A stretch of DNA of 64,000 bases from Sphingomonadales bacterium UBA2683 (lineage in GTDB: Bacteria; Pseudomonadota; Alphaproteobacteria; Sphingomonadales; Sphingomonadaceae): assembly GCA_002354635.1 (NCBI GenBank), contig DELZ01000005.1, positions 147,009-211,008 on the forward strand. Reading direction: 5' to 3'. The notes under the pieces are model-generated. The model was not told the origin of the DNA, ran no database searches, and saw nothing but the letters and a program-made list of their open reading frames with translations. This document shows positions 17,795-26,139 of the stretch, piece after piece (position 1 is the stretch's first letter; each line of letters begins with the position of its first letter). A program made the position numbers and the translations under genes.

Positions 17795-19207
17795 TCAGCG
17801 GTTAAGCTTGGCGCCCAGAAAACTGGGCATCGGACCGTTCCAGCCGTCATCTGCATCATTGCCATCCTGAGCCACAGGCGGCTTTTCTTCCTGCACTTTT
17901 GCGGCGCGGGCCGGCTTGTCTGACGCATCATCCCGGCGCGGTTTCTTTGGCCGATCATCCTGCCGGTCCTGCTTCGGCGCATCATCCTGCCGCGGCGCTT
18001 TCGCCTTTGCTGATTCCGGCTTGCTCGCAGCAGCCTTTGCCGGCGCAGCTTTTGCGGCTGGTTTTTCTGCCGGCTTCTTGTCCGTTTTCGCCTTGCGCTC
18101 CTTGCGGACCGCAATTTTCATACCGGTCAGCTTTTCGATGCTTTCGACATGCTCCGCATCGCTGCGGGTGATGAAGGTGATCGCGACGCCGGTCGCACCG
18201 GCACGGCCGGTTCGGCCAATCCGGTGGATATAGTCGTCGGGATGCCAGGGAATATCATAGTTGATAACATGGCTGACGCCCTTGATGTCCAGACCGCGTG
18301 CGGCGACATCGGACGCGCACAATATGTTGATTTCACCGGACTTGAACCGGTCCAGTTCTGCCAGACGCGAACTCTGGTCCATGTCACCATGGATCTGTCC
18401 GGCATCAAAACCGTCCTTGCGCAGGCTCTGGCAAAGATCACGCACCTCGGTCTTGCGATTGCAGAAGATGATCGCGGTTTCGACGCCTTCATTGTCCAGG
18501 AGGTCGACGATCAGCTTGCGCTTGCCTTTGGGAGCGACCTCGATCAGCGATTGATCGATCGAAGTATTGGCCGTCGCGGGCCGCGAAACCTCGATATATT
18601 TCGGATTGTTGAGAAACTGGTCCGACAATTTCTTGATCGGTGGCGGCATCGTCGCCGAAAACAGCATGGTCTGACGGGTCGATGGCAATTTCGAACAGAT
18701 CGATTCGATATCCGGGATGAAGCCCATGTCGAGCATCCGGTCGGCTTCGTCGATGACCAGCAATTCACAGCCCGACATCAAGATCCGTCCGCGATCGAAC
18801 AGATCCATCAACCGTCCCGGTGTCGCGATCAGCACATCGACGCCTTTTTCCAGCGCCTTGATCTGGTCTCCCATCGACACGCCGCCGATCAGCAGGGCCA
18901 TGCTGAGATTGTGGTTCTTGCCATATTTCTCGAAATTCTCGGCAACCTGCGCCGCCAGTTCGCGGGTCGGCTCGAGGATCAGCGACCGCGGCATGCGGGC
19001 CCGCGACCGGCCATGCGCCAAAATGTCAATCATGGGCAGCACAAAGCTCGCCGTTTTGCCAGTCCCGGTCTGGGCGATGCCGATGATATCTTTCATCATC
19101 AAAACGGGAGGTATGGCCTGCGCTTGAATCGGCGTCGGTTCGTCATAGCCAGCCTCGGCTACGGATTTCAACAGTTCTTCAGACAGGCCGAGATCGGCAA
19201 ATTTCAT
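17795..19207 (-). CDS. DEAD-box RNA helicase, RhlE-like
   Basis: An ATP-dependent RNA helicase of about 470 residues, likely acting in RNA remodelling or decay and cold adaptation. Visible motifs: Q-motif region PTPIQAQAIP, motif I AQTGTGKT, motif II VIDEADRMLDMGF, motif III SAT, and HRIGRTGRAG in the second RecA domain. The C-terminal ~100 residues are a low-complexity Lys/Ala/Asp-rich tail that probably binds RNA. The start is the ATG at 19207 (MKFADLGLSEELL). The frame extends upstream to 19243, but that segment is not conserved-looking. Confidence 0.93.
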   Translation of the reverse strand: MKFADLGLSEELLKSVAEAGYDEPTPIQAQAIPPVLMMKDIIGIAQTGTGKTASFVLPMIDILAHGRSRARMPRSLILEPTRELAAQVAENFEKYGKNHNLSMALLIGGVSMGDQIKALEKGVDVLIATPGRLMDLFDRGRILMSGCELLVIDEADRMLDMGFIPDIESICSKLPSTRQTMLFSATMPPPIKKLSDQFLNNPKYIEVSRPATANTSIDQSLIEVAPKGKRKLIVDLLDNEGVETAIIFCNRKTEVRDLCQSLRKDGFDAGQIHGDMDQSSRLAELDRFKSGEINILCASDVAARGLDIKGVSHVINYDIPWHPDDYIHRIGRTGRAGATGVAITFITRSDAEHVESIEKLTGMKIAVRKERKAKTDKKPAEKPAAKAAPAKAAASKPESAKAKAPRQDDAPKQDRQDDRPKKPRRDDASDKPARAAKVQEEKPPVAQDGNDADDGWNGPMPSFLGAKLNR

Positions 19208-19315
19208 AGTGGTTCCGGAAAAATATAAGATGCACCCTTGCATCTTGTCTTAGCCTCTCGGGCTGTGCCGGGCAATGATCGCATATCCCGGATTTGTCAA
19301 GCTTTCTCGCTTGAT

Positions 19316-19816
19316 CTAGCGTTCCGGGACCAGTTCACGAAATCGTTCAATCTCGCATTTGGCCCCGGTACGCGAATGCAGGATATCGCGGCCGGCACAC
19401 ATTTTGCCATCGCCGGTCTTTTCCACATAGAATCCCGAGTAAAAGCTGCGCGCCTGGCACTTGTCCTCGAGTTGCGCCCTAATTCGCTTCCGGTCCTTGG
19501 TCACAAGATCGAGATAGCGATCGGCAAACATCTGTACGCCGAGAATATTGTTCATCGGCAGACACTTGCCGATTTTCTTTTCACGATAAGTTGTGCGCGC
19601 GCTTTCTTCCAGAATATCCGCCATCGGAGCCAGAGAATTCGGTCGCCGGCGAGGCACGCGAATAATCACCCGTTTTTCGATCCGAACCTGCGCATAGACG
19701 AGCGGACGCTCTGACACATAGATCATTGCCCTGCCTGCCGGCGACAGTTCCACCGGCTGCATCGCGTGCATTTCTGGCACGGACAGCAGCAATATCGCCG
19801 TAAGTGAAAGACTCAC
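19316..19816 (-). CDS. Hypothetical exported protein
   Basis: A 166-residue protein with an N-terminal hydrophobic segment MSLSLTAILLLSVPEMHA that looks like a signal peptide. The mature part is basic, with VRIEKRVIIRVPRRRPNS and several Cys (KKIGKCLP, DKCQARSF, KMCAGRD, AKCEIERF) that could form two disulfides in the periplasm. I do not recognise a family. It is transcribed alone, divergent from the FAD oxidoreductase. Confidence 0.6.
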   Translation of the reverse strand: MSLSLTAILLLSVPEMHAMQPVELSPAGRAMIYVSERPLVYAQVRIEKRVIIRVPRRRPNSLAPMADILEESARTTYREKKIGKCLPMNNILGVQMFADRYLDLVTKDRKRIRAQLEDKCQARSFYSGFYVEKTGDGKMCAGRDILHSRTGAKCEIERFRELVPER

Positions 19817-19964
19817 TATAATCCCTTAACTAACTCTTGCTTTCGCTATATCAGCTGTGATTGAATATCGCATGAACTGGGAGTTGGCCACCCTCCTTGC
19901 TCTCGGAATAATTTGCCCCTCCCGGACCAGTCAGATGGTCGAGTTGGTGCCACGACGCAGGAAC

Positions 19965-21410
19965 ATGAATATGCCCAAAGCAGCAAATTGGCTGGAACAG
20001 ATGCGCTCGGTCGTGGGGCCGAAGGGCTTTACCACTGCCAACGAAGACATGGCGCCCTGGCTGACCGACTGGCGCGGTCGCTATACCGGCGCGGCAGTTG
20101 CCATGGTCTCTCCGGCAAATACCGAGGAAACCGCAGCAATCGTCAAAATTGCGAGCGAAAACGCGGTGGCCATCGTACCGCAAGGCGGCAATAGTGGTAT
20201 GGTCGGAGGAGCAACTCCCGATATCAGCGGCCAGTCGGTCCTCTTGTCACTCCGCCGCATGAACCGGATTCGGGCGATCGAAGCGGATGGCCAGCTGGTG
20301 GTGTGCGAGGCCGGTGTGGTTCTCCAGAATCTGCACGAAGCGCTCGCCGCCGAGGGACAAAGATTCCCGCTGACGCTTGGCGGCAAAGGCTCCGCCACGG
20401 TCGGCGGTCTTGTTTCGACAAATGCCGGCGGCACCCAGGTATTGCGCCACGGAACGATGCGCTCGCTGGTCGCCGGGATCGAAGCCGTGCTGCCCGACGG
20501 CAGTATTTACGCGGGACTCACAGCCCTGAAAAAGGACAACCGGGGCTATGATCTCAAACAATTGTTGGTTGGCGGAGAAGGCACGCTCGGCATTGTCACC
20601 GCCGCGACCTTGAAAACTGTCCCTGCGCTGGTGGATCGCTGTGTGGCCTGGGCCGCAGTGGGCAGCACCGACGCGGCCTATCAGCTGTTCCGCTTTCTCA
20701 ATGCACGGATTCCGCAGTCGCTGGAAGGCTTTGAGATCATTCCCGAAACATGCCTCGATTCCGTGTTGCGCCATATTCCCGGTACCCGCTCGCCGCTTGC
20801 AGGGACGCACGCCTGGCATGTGCTGGTCGAAATCATACGTGACCAGCCCGATGCGCAGGATCCCGGATCGGTCACCGAACATCTGCTGGCCGATGCGATG
20901 GAGCAGGGCCTGATCGAAGATGCGACCCTCGCGGCCAGCGAACAACAGGCTGAGGATTTCTGGAAAATCCGCGAATCCATTGCGGAGGCGGAGCGCGCCA
21001 GCGGCCCCGCGCTGCAGCATGATATCAGCGTTCCTGTGCCGGGCATGGCCCGCTTCATCGACGAGGCGTCACCCGTGCTTGAAGAAAAGTTTCCGGGTAT
21101 CAAGATTGCCGCATTCGGACATATGGGAGATGGCAACGTCCACTTTCACGTCAAGGCACCAGAGGGTGTTCAGGCACAAGAATGGATGCGGGATGCTGCG
21201 AAACAGATAACACCTCTGGTCCACGATCTTGTGATCGCGGCGGGCGGCTCGATTTCGGCCGAACATGGAATCGGGCAAAACAAGCGCGCAGAACTGGAAC
21301 GACTGTCTTCCGGTGCGCGCCTTTCCATGCTGCGGGCGATAAAGCTGGCGATTGATCCAAAAAACATTATGAACCCGGGCAAACTCGTTCCCCTTGCGTC
21401 AGGTCAGTGA
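19965..21410 (+). CDS. FAD-binding D-2-hydroxyacid dehydrogenase (D-2-hydroxyglutarate/D-lactate type)
   Basis: About 481 residues of the VAO/GlcD-type flavoprotein family. The PCMH FAD domain contains VPQGGNSGMVGGATPD and LGGKGSATVGGLVSTNAGG. The FAD-oxidase C-terminal domain ends in AEHGIGQNKRAEL and DPKNIMNPGKLVP. The likely role is oxidation of D-2-hydroxyglutarate or a similar 2-hydroxyacid, passing electrons to an ETF or quinone. The ATG at 19965 has AGGA upstream; an in-frame ATG at 19857 would add a poor leader. It lies 61 nt before sapC. Confidence 0.88.
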   Translation: MNMPKAANWLEQMRSVVGPKGFTTANEDMAPWLTDWRGRYTGAAVAMVSPANTEETAAIVKIASENAVAIVPQGGNSGMVGGATPDISGQSVLLSLRRMNRIRAIEADGQLVVCEAGVVLQNLHEALAAEGQRFPLTLGGKGSATVGGLVSTNAGGTQVLRHGTMRSLVAGIEAVLPDGSIYAGLTALKKDNRGYDLKQLLVGGEGTLGIVTAATLKTVPALVDRCVAWAAVGSTDAAYQLFRFLNARIPQSLEGFEIIPETCLDSVLRHIPGTRSPLAGTHAWHVLVEIIRDQPDAQDPGSVTEHLLADAMEQGLIEDATLAASEQQAEDFWKIRESIAEAERASGPALQHDISVPVPGMARFIDEASPVLEEKFPGIKIAAFGHMGDGNVHFHVKAPEGVQAQEWMRDAAKQITPLVHDLVIAAGGSISAEHGIGQNKRAELERLSSGARLSMLRAIKLAIDPKNIMNPGKLVPLASGQ

Positions 21411-21471
21411 GGCTCTTAAAGCGCAAGACAACTTTTCGGCATCAACAATAATTTTTTCGGAGAATTTGATT

Positions 21472-22257
21472 ATGGCGAGCACGCCGCAAGCACAAGCCCT
21501 ACCCATGTTCTACAAGGATTTGATTCCGCTCAATTCCAAAGAGCATGCAAAATGGAGGGTCAAACCACTCGACAATGCGTCTTTCATGCAGTCGCAACAT
21601 GCAATTCCGATCACGTCCGATGAATTTACCAGCGCTGCGCGCAACTATCCGATTGTGTTCTCAGTCGGAGAAAATAGCGTTCCCCTGATTCTCATGGGCC
21701 TGAACGAAGGCGTCAACACTTTCATGAACGACCAGGGCCAGTTCAGCGAACCCGCTTATGTTCCCGCATATGTCCGCCGCTATCCATTCATGCTCGCAAA
21801 ATTGCGTCCCGATGCAGAAGAGCTTTCCTTGTGTTTCGACCCGACAACCGAAGCGGTTGGCGAGTTTGAAGAAGGCGAGGCCCTGTTCGACAACGACCAG
21901 CCCACCGAAACCACAAAGGGCATCTTGGGTTTCTGCGAACAGTTTGAGCAGGCAGGCCAGCGGACAGGTCAGTTTGTCCAGGAGCTGGAAAAAATGGGTC
22001 TGTTGATGGATGGAGAAGTCTCCATTCAGCAAACGGGCGTCGAAAAACCGTTTATCTATCGCGGCTTCAGGATGGTTGACGAAGAGAAAGTGCGCGATAT
22101 GCGCGGCGATGAACTCCGCAAGATCAGCCAGAACGGTATCTTGCCTCTGATCTACGCCCATCTCTTCTCGCTGCAATTGATGCGCGAAGTATTTGCAAGA
22201 CAGGTCCGGGACGGCGAAATGCCGCAAGTTACGGAAGCGCCTTCCGTACAGATTTAA
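21472..22257 (+). CDS. SapC-family protein
   Basis: A 261-residue protein of the SapC family, known from sphingomonads and Campylobacter surface-layer loci but not functionally settled. Family hallmarks are MFYKDLIPLNSKEHAKWRV near the start, FPIVFS-like NYPIVFSVGEN, YVPAYVRRYPFMLAKL (about 94-109) and LCFDPTTEAV. No signal peptide is seen. The ATG at 21472 follows CGGAGAA. The sRNA-like element and terminator at 22368-22467 lie downstream. Confidence 0.88.
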   Translation: MASTPQAQALPMFYKDLIPLNSKEHAKWRVKPLDNASFMQSQHAIPITSDEFTSAARNYPIVFSVGENSVPLILMGLNEGVNTFMNDQGQFSEPAYVPAYVRRYPFMLAKLRPDAEELSLCFDPTTEAVGEFEEGEALFDNDQPTETTKGILGFCEQFEQAGQRTGQFVQELEKMGLLMDGEVSIQQTGVEKPFIYRGFRMVDEEKVRDMRGDELRKISQNGILPLIYAHLFSLQLMREVFARQVRDGEMPQVTEAPSVQI

Positions 22258-22332
22258 AAAACCGGATCGCCTGCTTCGTCCGGATTGGCCGCGGCAGGAA
22301 AATGGGAATAATAATTTTCACCTTTTGGGGCT

Positions 22333-22363
22333 TGCAACTCATCCCGACAGGTCCCACATATCG
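22333..22363 (+). promoter_or_regulatory. Possible promoter of the sRNA-like element
   Basis: TTGCAA (22333-22338) and CACATA (22356-22361) are spaced by 17 nt. This would put transcription initiation close to 22368, exactly where the first hairpin begins. The -10 match is weak. Confidence 0.3.
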
Positions 22364-22367
22364 GATG

Positions 22368-22467
22368 TATTGGTCCGTATCCCCCGATCGGATCAATACC
22401 GGCATTCCTCTGGAATGCCACCTCCCTGAACCTTGGCCACCTCGCCCTACCGGCGAGGTGGTTTTTT
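22368..22467 (+). ncRNA. Candidate trans-acting small RNA (three hairpins, C-rich loops)
   Basis: Hairpin 1 is TATTGGTCCG / CGGATCAATA with the loop TATCCCCCGAT (22368-22398). Hairpin 2 is a perfect 8-bp stem GGCATTCC-TCT-GGAATGCC (22401-22419). A single-stranded ACCTCCCTGAACC follows, which is complementary to Shine-Dalgarno sequences. Hairpin 3 is a 10-bp terminator stem with T6. C-rich, anti-SD loops are the signature of many alphaproteobacterial regulatory RNAs. It could instead be the structured 3' UTR of sapC. Confidence 0.5.
22437..22467 (+). terminator. Strong intrinsic terminator
   Basis: CCACCTCGCC-CTACC-GGCGAGGTGG is a perfect 10-bp stem followed by TTTTTT on the + strand. The minus strand has no T-run, so it serves sapC and/or the small-RNA candidate, not the convergent gene. 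Confidence 0.9.
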
Positions 22468-22479
22468 ATTGGGAAACTG

Positions 22480-23367
22480 TCATTCTGCTGCTTCAAGCTG
22501 GTCGCGACCGGACAATTGCTCCGCAAGCATCAGGCAGCAATTTCGGATCATTTCCGCGATGGACCGGCTGGCTGCAACCGGCTCGCGCAAATTCTCGTCA
22601 AGATACAGGGATCGATCCACTTCGAGCTGGAACGCATGAATATTGCGCGCCGGCTTGCCGTGCCGCTCCAGAATATAGCCGCCTGAATAGGGGTGGTTGG
22701 TCTGCACATGATGACCCTGCATCCGGAAATGAACCCCGGCCAGTTCAACATATCGGGAGTGACAGCTCCGCCCGAAGCGGTCGCCGATCACAAATCCGAT
22801 CTTGCGACGACCTTCGTCGAACACCGGTGGCATGCTGTGCAGGTCTAGCAACAGCGCACAGCCATATGCGGAGCGTATCTGTTCAAGCAAATGCGTCACC
22901 ATCACATGATAGGGCTCGTGATCCTTCTCCATTCGGTCGATGACATGTTGATGCTGCCATTTTTCACGCCACAAATTGCCCGCGCCGTGCAGCCGGCGCG
23001 GCAATAGGCCCAACCCGCCTCTTACTTTCCGGCTTATATTGGGTGTCTGCGCCGAATCCATGCCGGCAACCATGTCCGGATCGATTTCCGTCCGGTTGCG
23101 ATTCAGGTCTATCCAGGCTCTCGGCTTGCGGGCGATGATCGCCGGAAACCCGGAGGCAATGGCCGATGCAGCCAGCCGGTCTGCATAGCGATCTTCCAGG
23201 CGGAGCAAGTGCGATGCAGAAACATTCAGATTGGCGAGAAGCTCAGGTGGATATTCCCGGCCGGCATGGGGTACGCTGACCAGTACCGGGAAGTTGAACG
23301 CCGCCACATTGGAAAGGCTGTAGCTGGATGACGCAGACACTATTTTGCCGACGACGGGATTAGCCAT
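22480..23367 (-). CDS. N-formylglutamate amidohydrolase family protein
   Basis: A 295-residue member of the N-formylglutamate amidohydrolase family, zinc hydrolases that release formate from N-formyl-glutamate (histidine degradation) and related substrates. Family segments are VSVPHAGREYPPELL (about 31-45), LRLEDRYADRLA (about 54-65), ARKPRAWIDLNRNRTEIDPD (about 79-98), LLDLHSMPP and NHPYSGGYI. No hut genes are nearby, so the physiological substrate is open. It is divergent from cpdR. Confidence 0.85.
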   Translation of the reverse strand: MANPVVGKIVSASSSYSLSNVAAFNFPVLVSVPHAGREYPPELLANLNVSASHLLRLEDRYADRLAASAIASGFPAIIARKPRAWIDLNRNRTEIDPDMVAGMDSAQTPNISRKVRGGLGLLPRRLHGAGNLWREKWQHQHVIDRMEKDHEPYHVMVTHLLEQIRSAYGCALLLDLHSMPPVFDEGRRKIGFVIGDRFGRSCHSRYVELAGVHFRMQGHHVQTNHPYSGGYILERHGKPARNIHAFQLEVDRSLYLDENLREPVAASRSIAEMIRNCCLMLAEQLSGRDQLEAAE

Positions 23368-23434
23368 GTTTACCCCCGAAAAAACCGGCCTGCACCTTCA
23401 AAATAATCCTTGGTCTCGGGAAAAAATTAACCGA

Positions 23435-23463
23435 TTTGCACTTATATGACGGCCTCGGCATAA
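23435..23463 (+). promoter_or_regulatory. Probable promoter of cpdR
   Basis: TTGCAC (23435-23440) and CATAAT (23458-23463) are separated by exactly 17 nt, 42 nt upstream of the cpdR start codon. Both hexamers are close to the housekeeping consensus. Confidence 0.5.
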
Positions 23464-23505
23464 TGGCCGGTCTGAAGTCAGGCATAATCGGGAAGGTGCG
23501 ACAAA

Positions 23506-23883
23506 ATGATCAGGATTCTCCTCGCGGAAGATGAACAGGCGATGCGTGAGCATCTTACACGCGCACTTGAGAAAGCCAACTATGAAGTTGTTGCGGTAGA
23601 CCGTGGAACCGCTGCCGTTCCTCTGCTCGACGAACAGAAATTCGATTTGCTGCTGACCGATATTGTGATGCCGGAAATGGATGGAATCGAACTGGCCCAG
23701 CATTGTGCGGCCGTCTGTCCCGACACCCAGGTCATGTTTATCACCGGGTTTTCCGGCGTAACATTGCGGGCGGGAGAATCGGTTCCAAAGGCCAAAATAT
23801 TGTCAAAACCCTTCCATTTGCGGGATCTTGTTCTCGAGGTCGACCGGCTGTTTGAGCCAGACAGCATCAGCGGCCTGAATTAA
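23506..23883 (+). CDS. cpdR: Response regulator CpdR
   Basis: A 125-residue stand-alone receiver domain. The start MIRILLAEDEQAMREHLTRA has the acidic pair. The phosphoacceptor Asp is in LLLTDIVMPEMDGIELA (about residue 52), and the conserved Lys is in KILSKPFHLRDLV. Length and sequence match CpdR, the ClpXP adaptor that in its unphosphorylated form promotes CtrA and PdeA turnover in the alphaproteobacterial cell cycle. Phosphorylation is expected from the CckA-ChpT relay, encoded elsewhere. A good promoter lies upstream. Confidence 0.9.
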   Translation: MIRILLAEDEQAMREHLTRALEKANYEVVAVDRGTAAVPLLDEQKFDLLLTDIVMPEMDGIELAQHCAAVCPDTQVMFITGFSGVTLRAGESVPKAKILSKPFHLRDLVLEVDRLFEPDSISGLN

Positions 23884-23926
23884 GCCTTGCGCCAGCGGAA
23901 GCGGCTGGCTAGACGGCCTCCAGCGT

Positions 23927-24001
23927 GGGCGTATAGCTCAGTGGTAGAGCACTTCGTTGACATCGAAGGGGTCGGGAGTTCAACTCTCTCTACGCCCACC
24001 A
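23927..24001 (+). tRNA. tRNA-Val (anticodon GAC)
   Basis: A 75-nt cloverleaf. The acceptor stem is GGGCGTA / TACGCCC and the D-arm GCTCAGTGGTAGAGC. The anticodon stem CTTCG/CGAAG has loop TTGACAT (anticodon GAC). The T-arm is GGGAG-TTCAACT-CTCTC. CCA is encoded at the 3' end. Confidence 0.95.
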
Positions 24002-24015
24002 TTTCCCGGATATTT

Positions 24016-25056
24016 TCAGGCAGCAAGAGCTATCGCGGCGCCGGTGTCGCGGCTTGGCGGATGACCGTACCAGCTTGAATAGGCACGCGTAAAAGCGCTC
24101 AGTTCACTATACCCCAGCTTGGCGGCTATTTCCGAGAGATTGCGGGTGCCTTCGAGAAAATAGAGATGGCAGGTGTCTCGTCGTACCTGCTCGAGCAGCT
24201 GGCGATAGGAAATACCTTCAGCCACCAATTTGCGCCGCAAGGTTCGTTCTGCCATACCAAATGTCATGGCAGCCGCGTCCAGACTCAGGCCCGATTTGTC
24301 CAGCAGATACAGTAGATATTCATATGTCAGCTTCGCCAGATTTTCTGGTTCGAATCTGCCGCGCGAGAAGCATAGCTCTTGTTTTCTGGCGGTCGATACA
24401 ATCGCCGGATTGTGGCTCGCTATCGGTCTGGTCGTGGTCAGATGATGATATTCGAGATAGGTGGACGCCCTGTTGAAATAGCAGGGAATCGGAGGATTGT
24501 TCGAATCGGCTTTCGGAAACCCCCTGAATCCTTCCGGCCGCGGATGGGCAAAATGCATCGCTTTGACCGTCTTGAAGCGGCCATCTGCCAGCAATGCTCC
24601 GCAATGATAGATCAGGGCAAAAACGATGTGGACGAGATCGGGAGAAACCGTCTGGTCATGGTTCCACATCAAACGGTCGCCGGAAGAGAGCGGCATAATT
24701 TTTACGACAGGCCTTCCTCCACCCAGGCGTTGTGCTGCCATGAGATGAAGCAACGCTTCGCCGAAACTGGGTTGAAAATAGGCAGCGTAGCCAGGGTCGG
24801 AAAACCCTTTCGGAACCATCTTCTCGCCGATCGCCGAATGAACATCGGCTCGATTCAGTTCTTCCCGGGCCGCAGCACAGAGGCAGGCAATCGAATCGTT
24901 AGCCAACTGGCGGCCGGGGTCTCGCAATTCCGGTTCAGAGCATCGCAGCGCGCTCAGAAGTTGCGGCTTGCGAGCCTCGAGAGCGTGGCAGCCGAGATAG
25001 GCGCGGTACAGAAACGGAGCCGAGATCTTCAAACCAGTGGATGCCGGATAATCCAT
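24016..25056 (-). CDS. AraC-family transcriptional regulator
   Basis: A 346-residue regulator with an N-terminal ligand-binding domain of the arabinose-binding-like type (as in OruR/ArgR-type AraC proteins). The C-terminal double HTH begins around residue 250: SLDAAAMTFGMAERTLRRKL and LSEIAAKLGYSELSAFTRAY. The ligand and targets are unknown. It is transcribed alone, ending next to tRNA-Val and diverging from nothing obvious; the fabH gene upstream runs in the same direction. Confidence 0.9.
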   Translation of the reverse strand: MDYPASTGLKISAPFLYRAYLGCHALEARKPQLLSALRCSEPELRDPGRQLANDSIACLCAAAREELNRADVHSAIGEKMVPKGFSDPGYAAYFQPSFGEALLHLMAAQRLGGGRPVVKIMPLSSGDRLMWNHDQTVSPDLVHIVFALIYHCGALLADGRFKTVKAMHFAHPRPEGFRGFPKADSNNPPIPCYFNRASTYLEYHHLTTTRPIASHNPAIVSTARKQELCFSRGRFEPENLAKLTYEYLLYLLDKSGLSLDAAAMTFGMAERTLRRKLVAEGISYRQLLEQVRRDTCHLYFLEGTRNLSEIAAKLGYSELSAFTRAYSSWYGHPPSRDTGAAIALAA

Positions 25057-25167
25057 GGCAACAAGCTAAGTGCGGATCGGCATCCCGCTCAACCGACTTT
25101 CGACAAGTATGCAAATTAGGCGACGAAAATGTCAATTATGGTTAATTTGCGAATAAATGCGGCAAAT

Positions 25168-26139
25168 TCAATACCGGATGACGGAAGCGCCCCAGGTAAA
25201 TCCACCGCCCATGGCTTCCAGAACCAGCAAATCACCGGCCTTGATTCGACCGTCACGAACCGCTGTATCCAGAGCAAGAGGGACCGATGCTGCCGATGTA
25301 TTGGCGTGCATGTCGACGGTCTTAATAACCTTTTCCGGAGCCAGGTTAAGCTTCTTTGCGGTTGCATCCAATATGCGGGCGTTTGCCTGATGCGGAACGA
25401 CCCAGTCGACATCGCCGACCGATTCCCCTGCTTCTTCCAGAACTTCCTTCAACACCGAAGACAGGTTTACAACCGCGTGACGAAATACCTCCCGGCCTTT
25501 CATGCGCAGCTTGCCGACGGTCCCCGTCGTGCCGGGGCCACCATCGACATATAATAGCTGGTTATGCGCGCCATCAGCATGCAGCCTGGTGGCAAGAATA
25601 CCCTTTTCGCTCTCTTCGCCGGCGAGCACGATCGCGCCGGCCCCGTCACCAAAGAGGACGCACGTCCCGCGGTCTTCCCAGTCCAGTATGCGACTGAATG
25701 TTTCGGCGCCGATCACCAGCGCATTGTGGGCGCTGCCGGCCCGGATCATGCTGTCCGCTACCGAGAGGGCATAGAGAAATCCCGAACAAACTGCAGCAAC
25801 GTCAAAGGCCACACAGCCATTGCAGCCGAGTGCATCCTGAACGATGGTTGCCGTCGCCGGGAAGGTCTGGTCGGGTGTAGCCGTCGCGACAATGATCAGA
25901 TCGATATCGGCGCTGTTGAAACCGGCTGCCAGCATCGCTTTTTCTGCCGCTTCAATGGCAAGGCTGGACGTCGTTTCGTCATCCTCGGCAATATGGCGGA
26001 ACCGGATCCCGGTCCGTTCGACGATCCATTCGTCGGTCGTATCCACCCGCTTGGCCAAATCGGCATTGGAAACACGGGTTCGCGGCAATGCCGAGCCGGT
26101 TCCCTTGATAACCGCACGCCTGGCAGCGGCGGCACTCAT
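25168..26139 (-). CDS. fabH: Beta-ketoacyl-ACP synthase III
   Basis: Initiates type II fatty-acid synthesis by condensing acetyl-CoA with malonyl-ACP. The 323-residue protein has the full Cys-His-Asn triad: Cys in AAVCSGFLYAL (about 120), His in VVPHQANARI (about 249) and Asn in DMHANTSAASVP (about 279). The ATG overlaps the plsX stop by 4 nt. It is the third gene of the classic rpmF-plsX-fabH cluster. Confidence 0.96.
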   Translation of the reverse strand: MSAAAARRAVIKGTGSALPRTRVSNADLAKRVDTTDEWIVERTGIRFRHIAEDDETTSSLAIEAAEKAMLAAGFNSADIDLIIVATATPDQTFPATATIVQDALGCNGCVAFDVAAVCSGFLYALSVADSMIRAGSAHNALVIGAETFSRILDWEDRGTCVLFGDGAGAIVLAGEESEKGILATRLHADGAHNQLLYVDGGPGTTGTVGKLRMKGREVFRHAVVNLSSVLKEVLEEAGESVGDVDWVVPHQANARILDATAKKLNLAPEKVIKTVDMHANTSAASVPLALDTAVRDGRIKAGDLLVLEAMGGGFTWGASVIRY

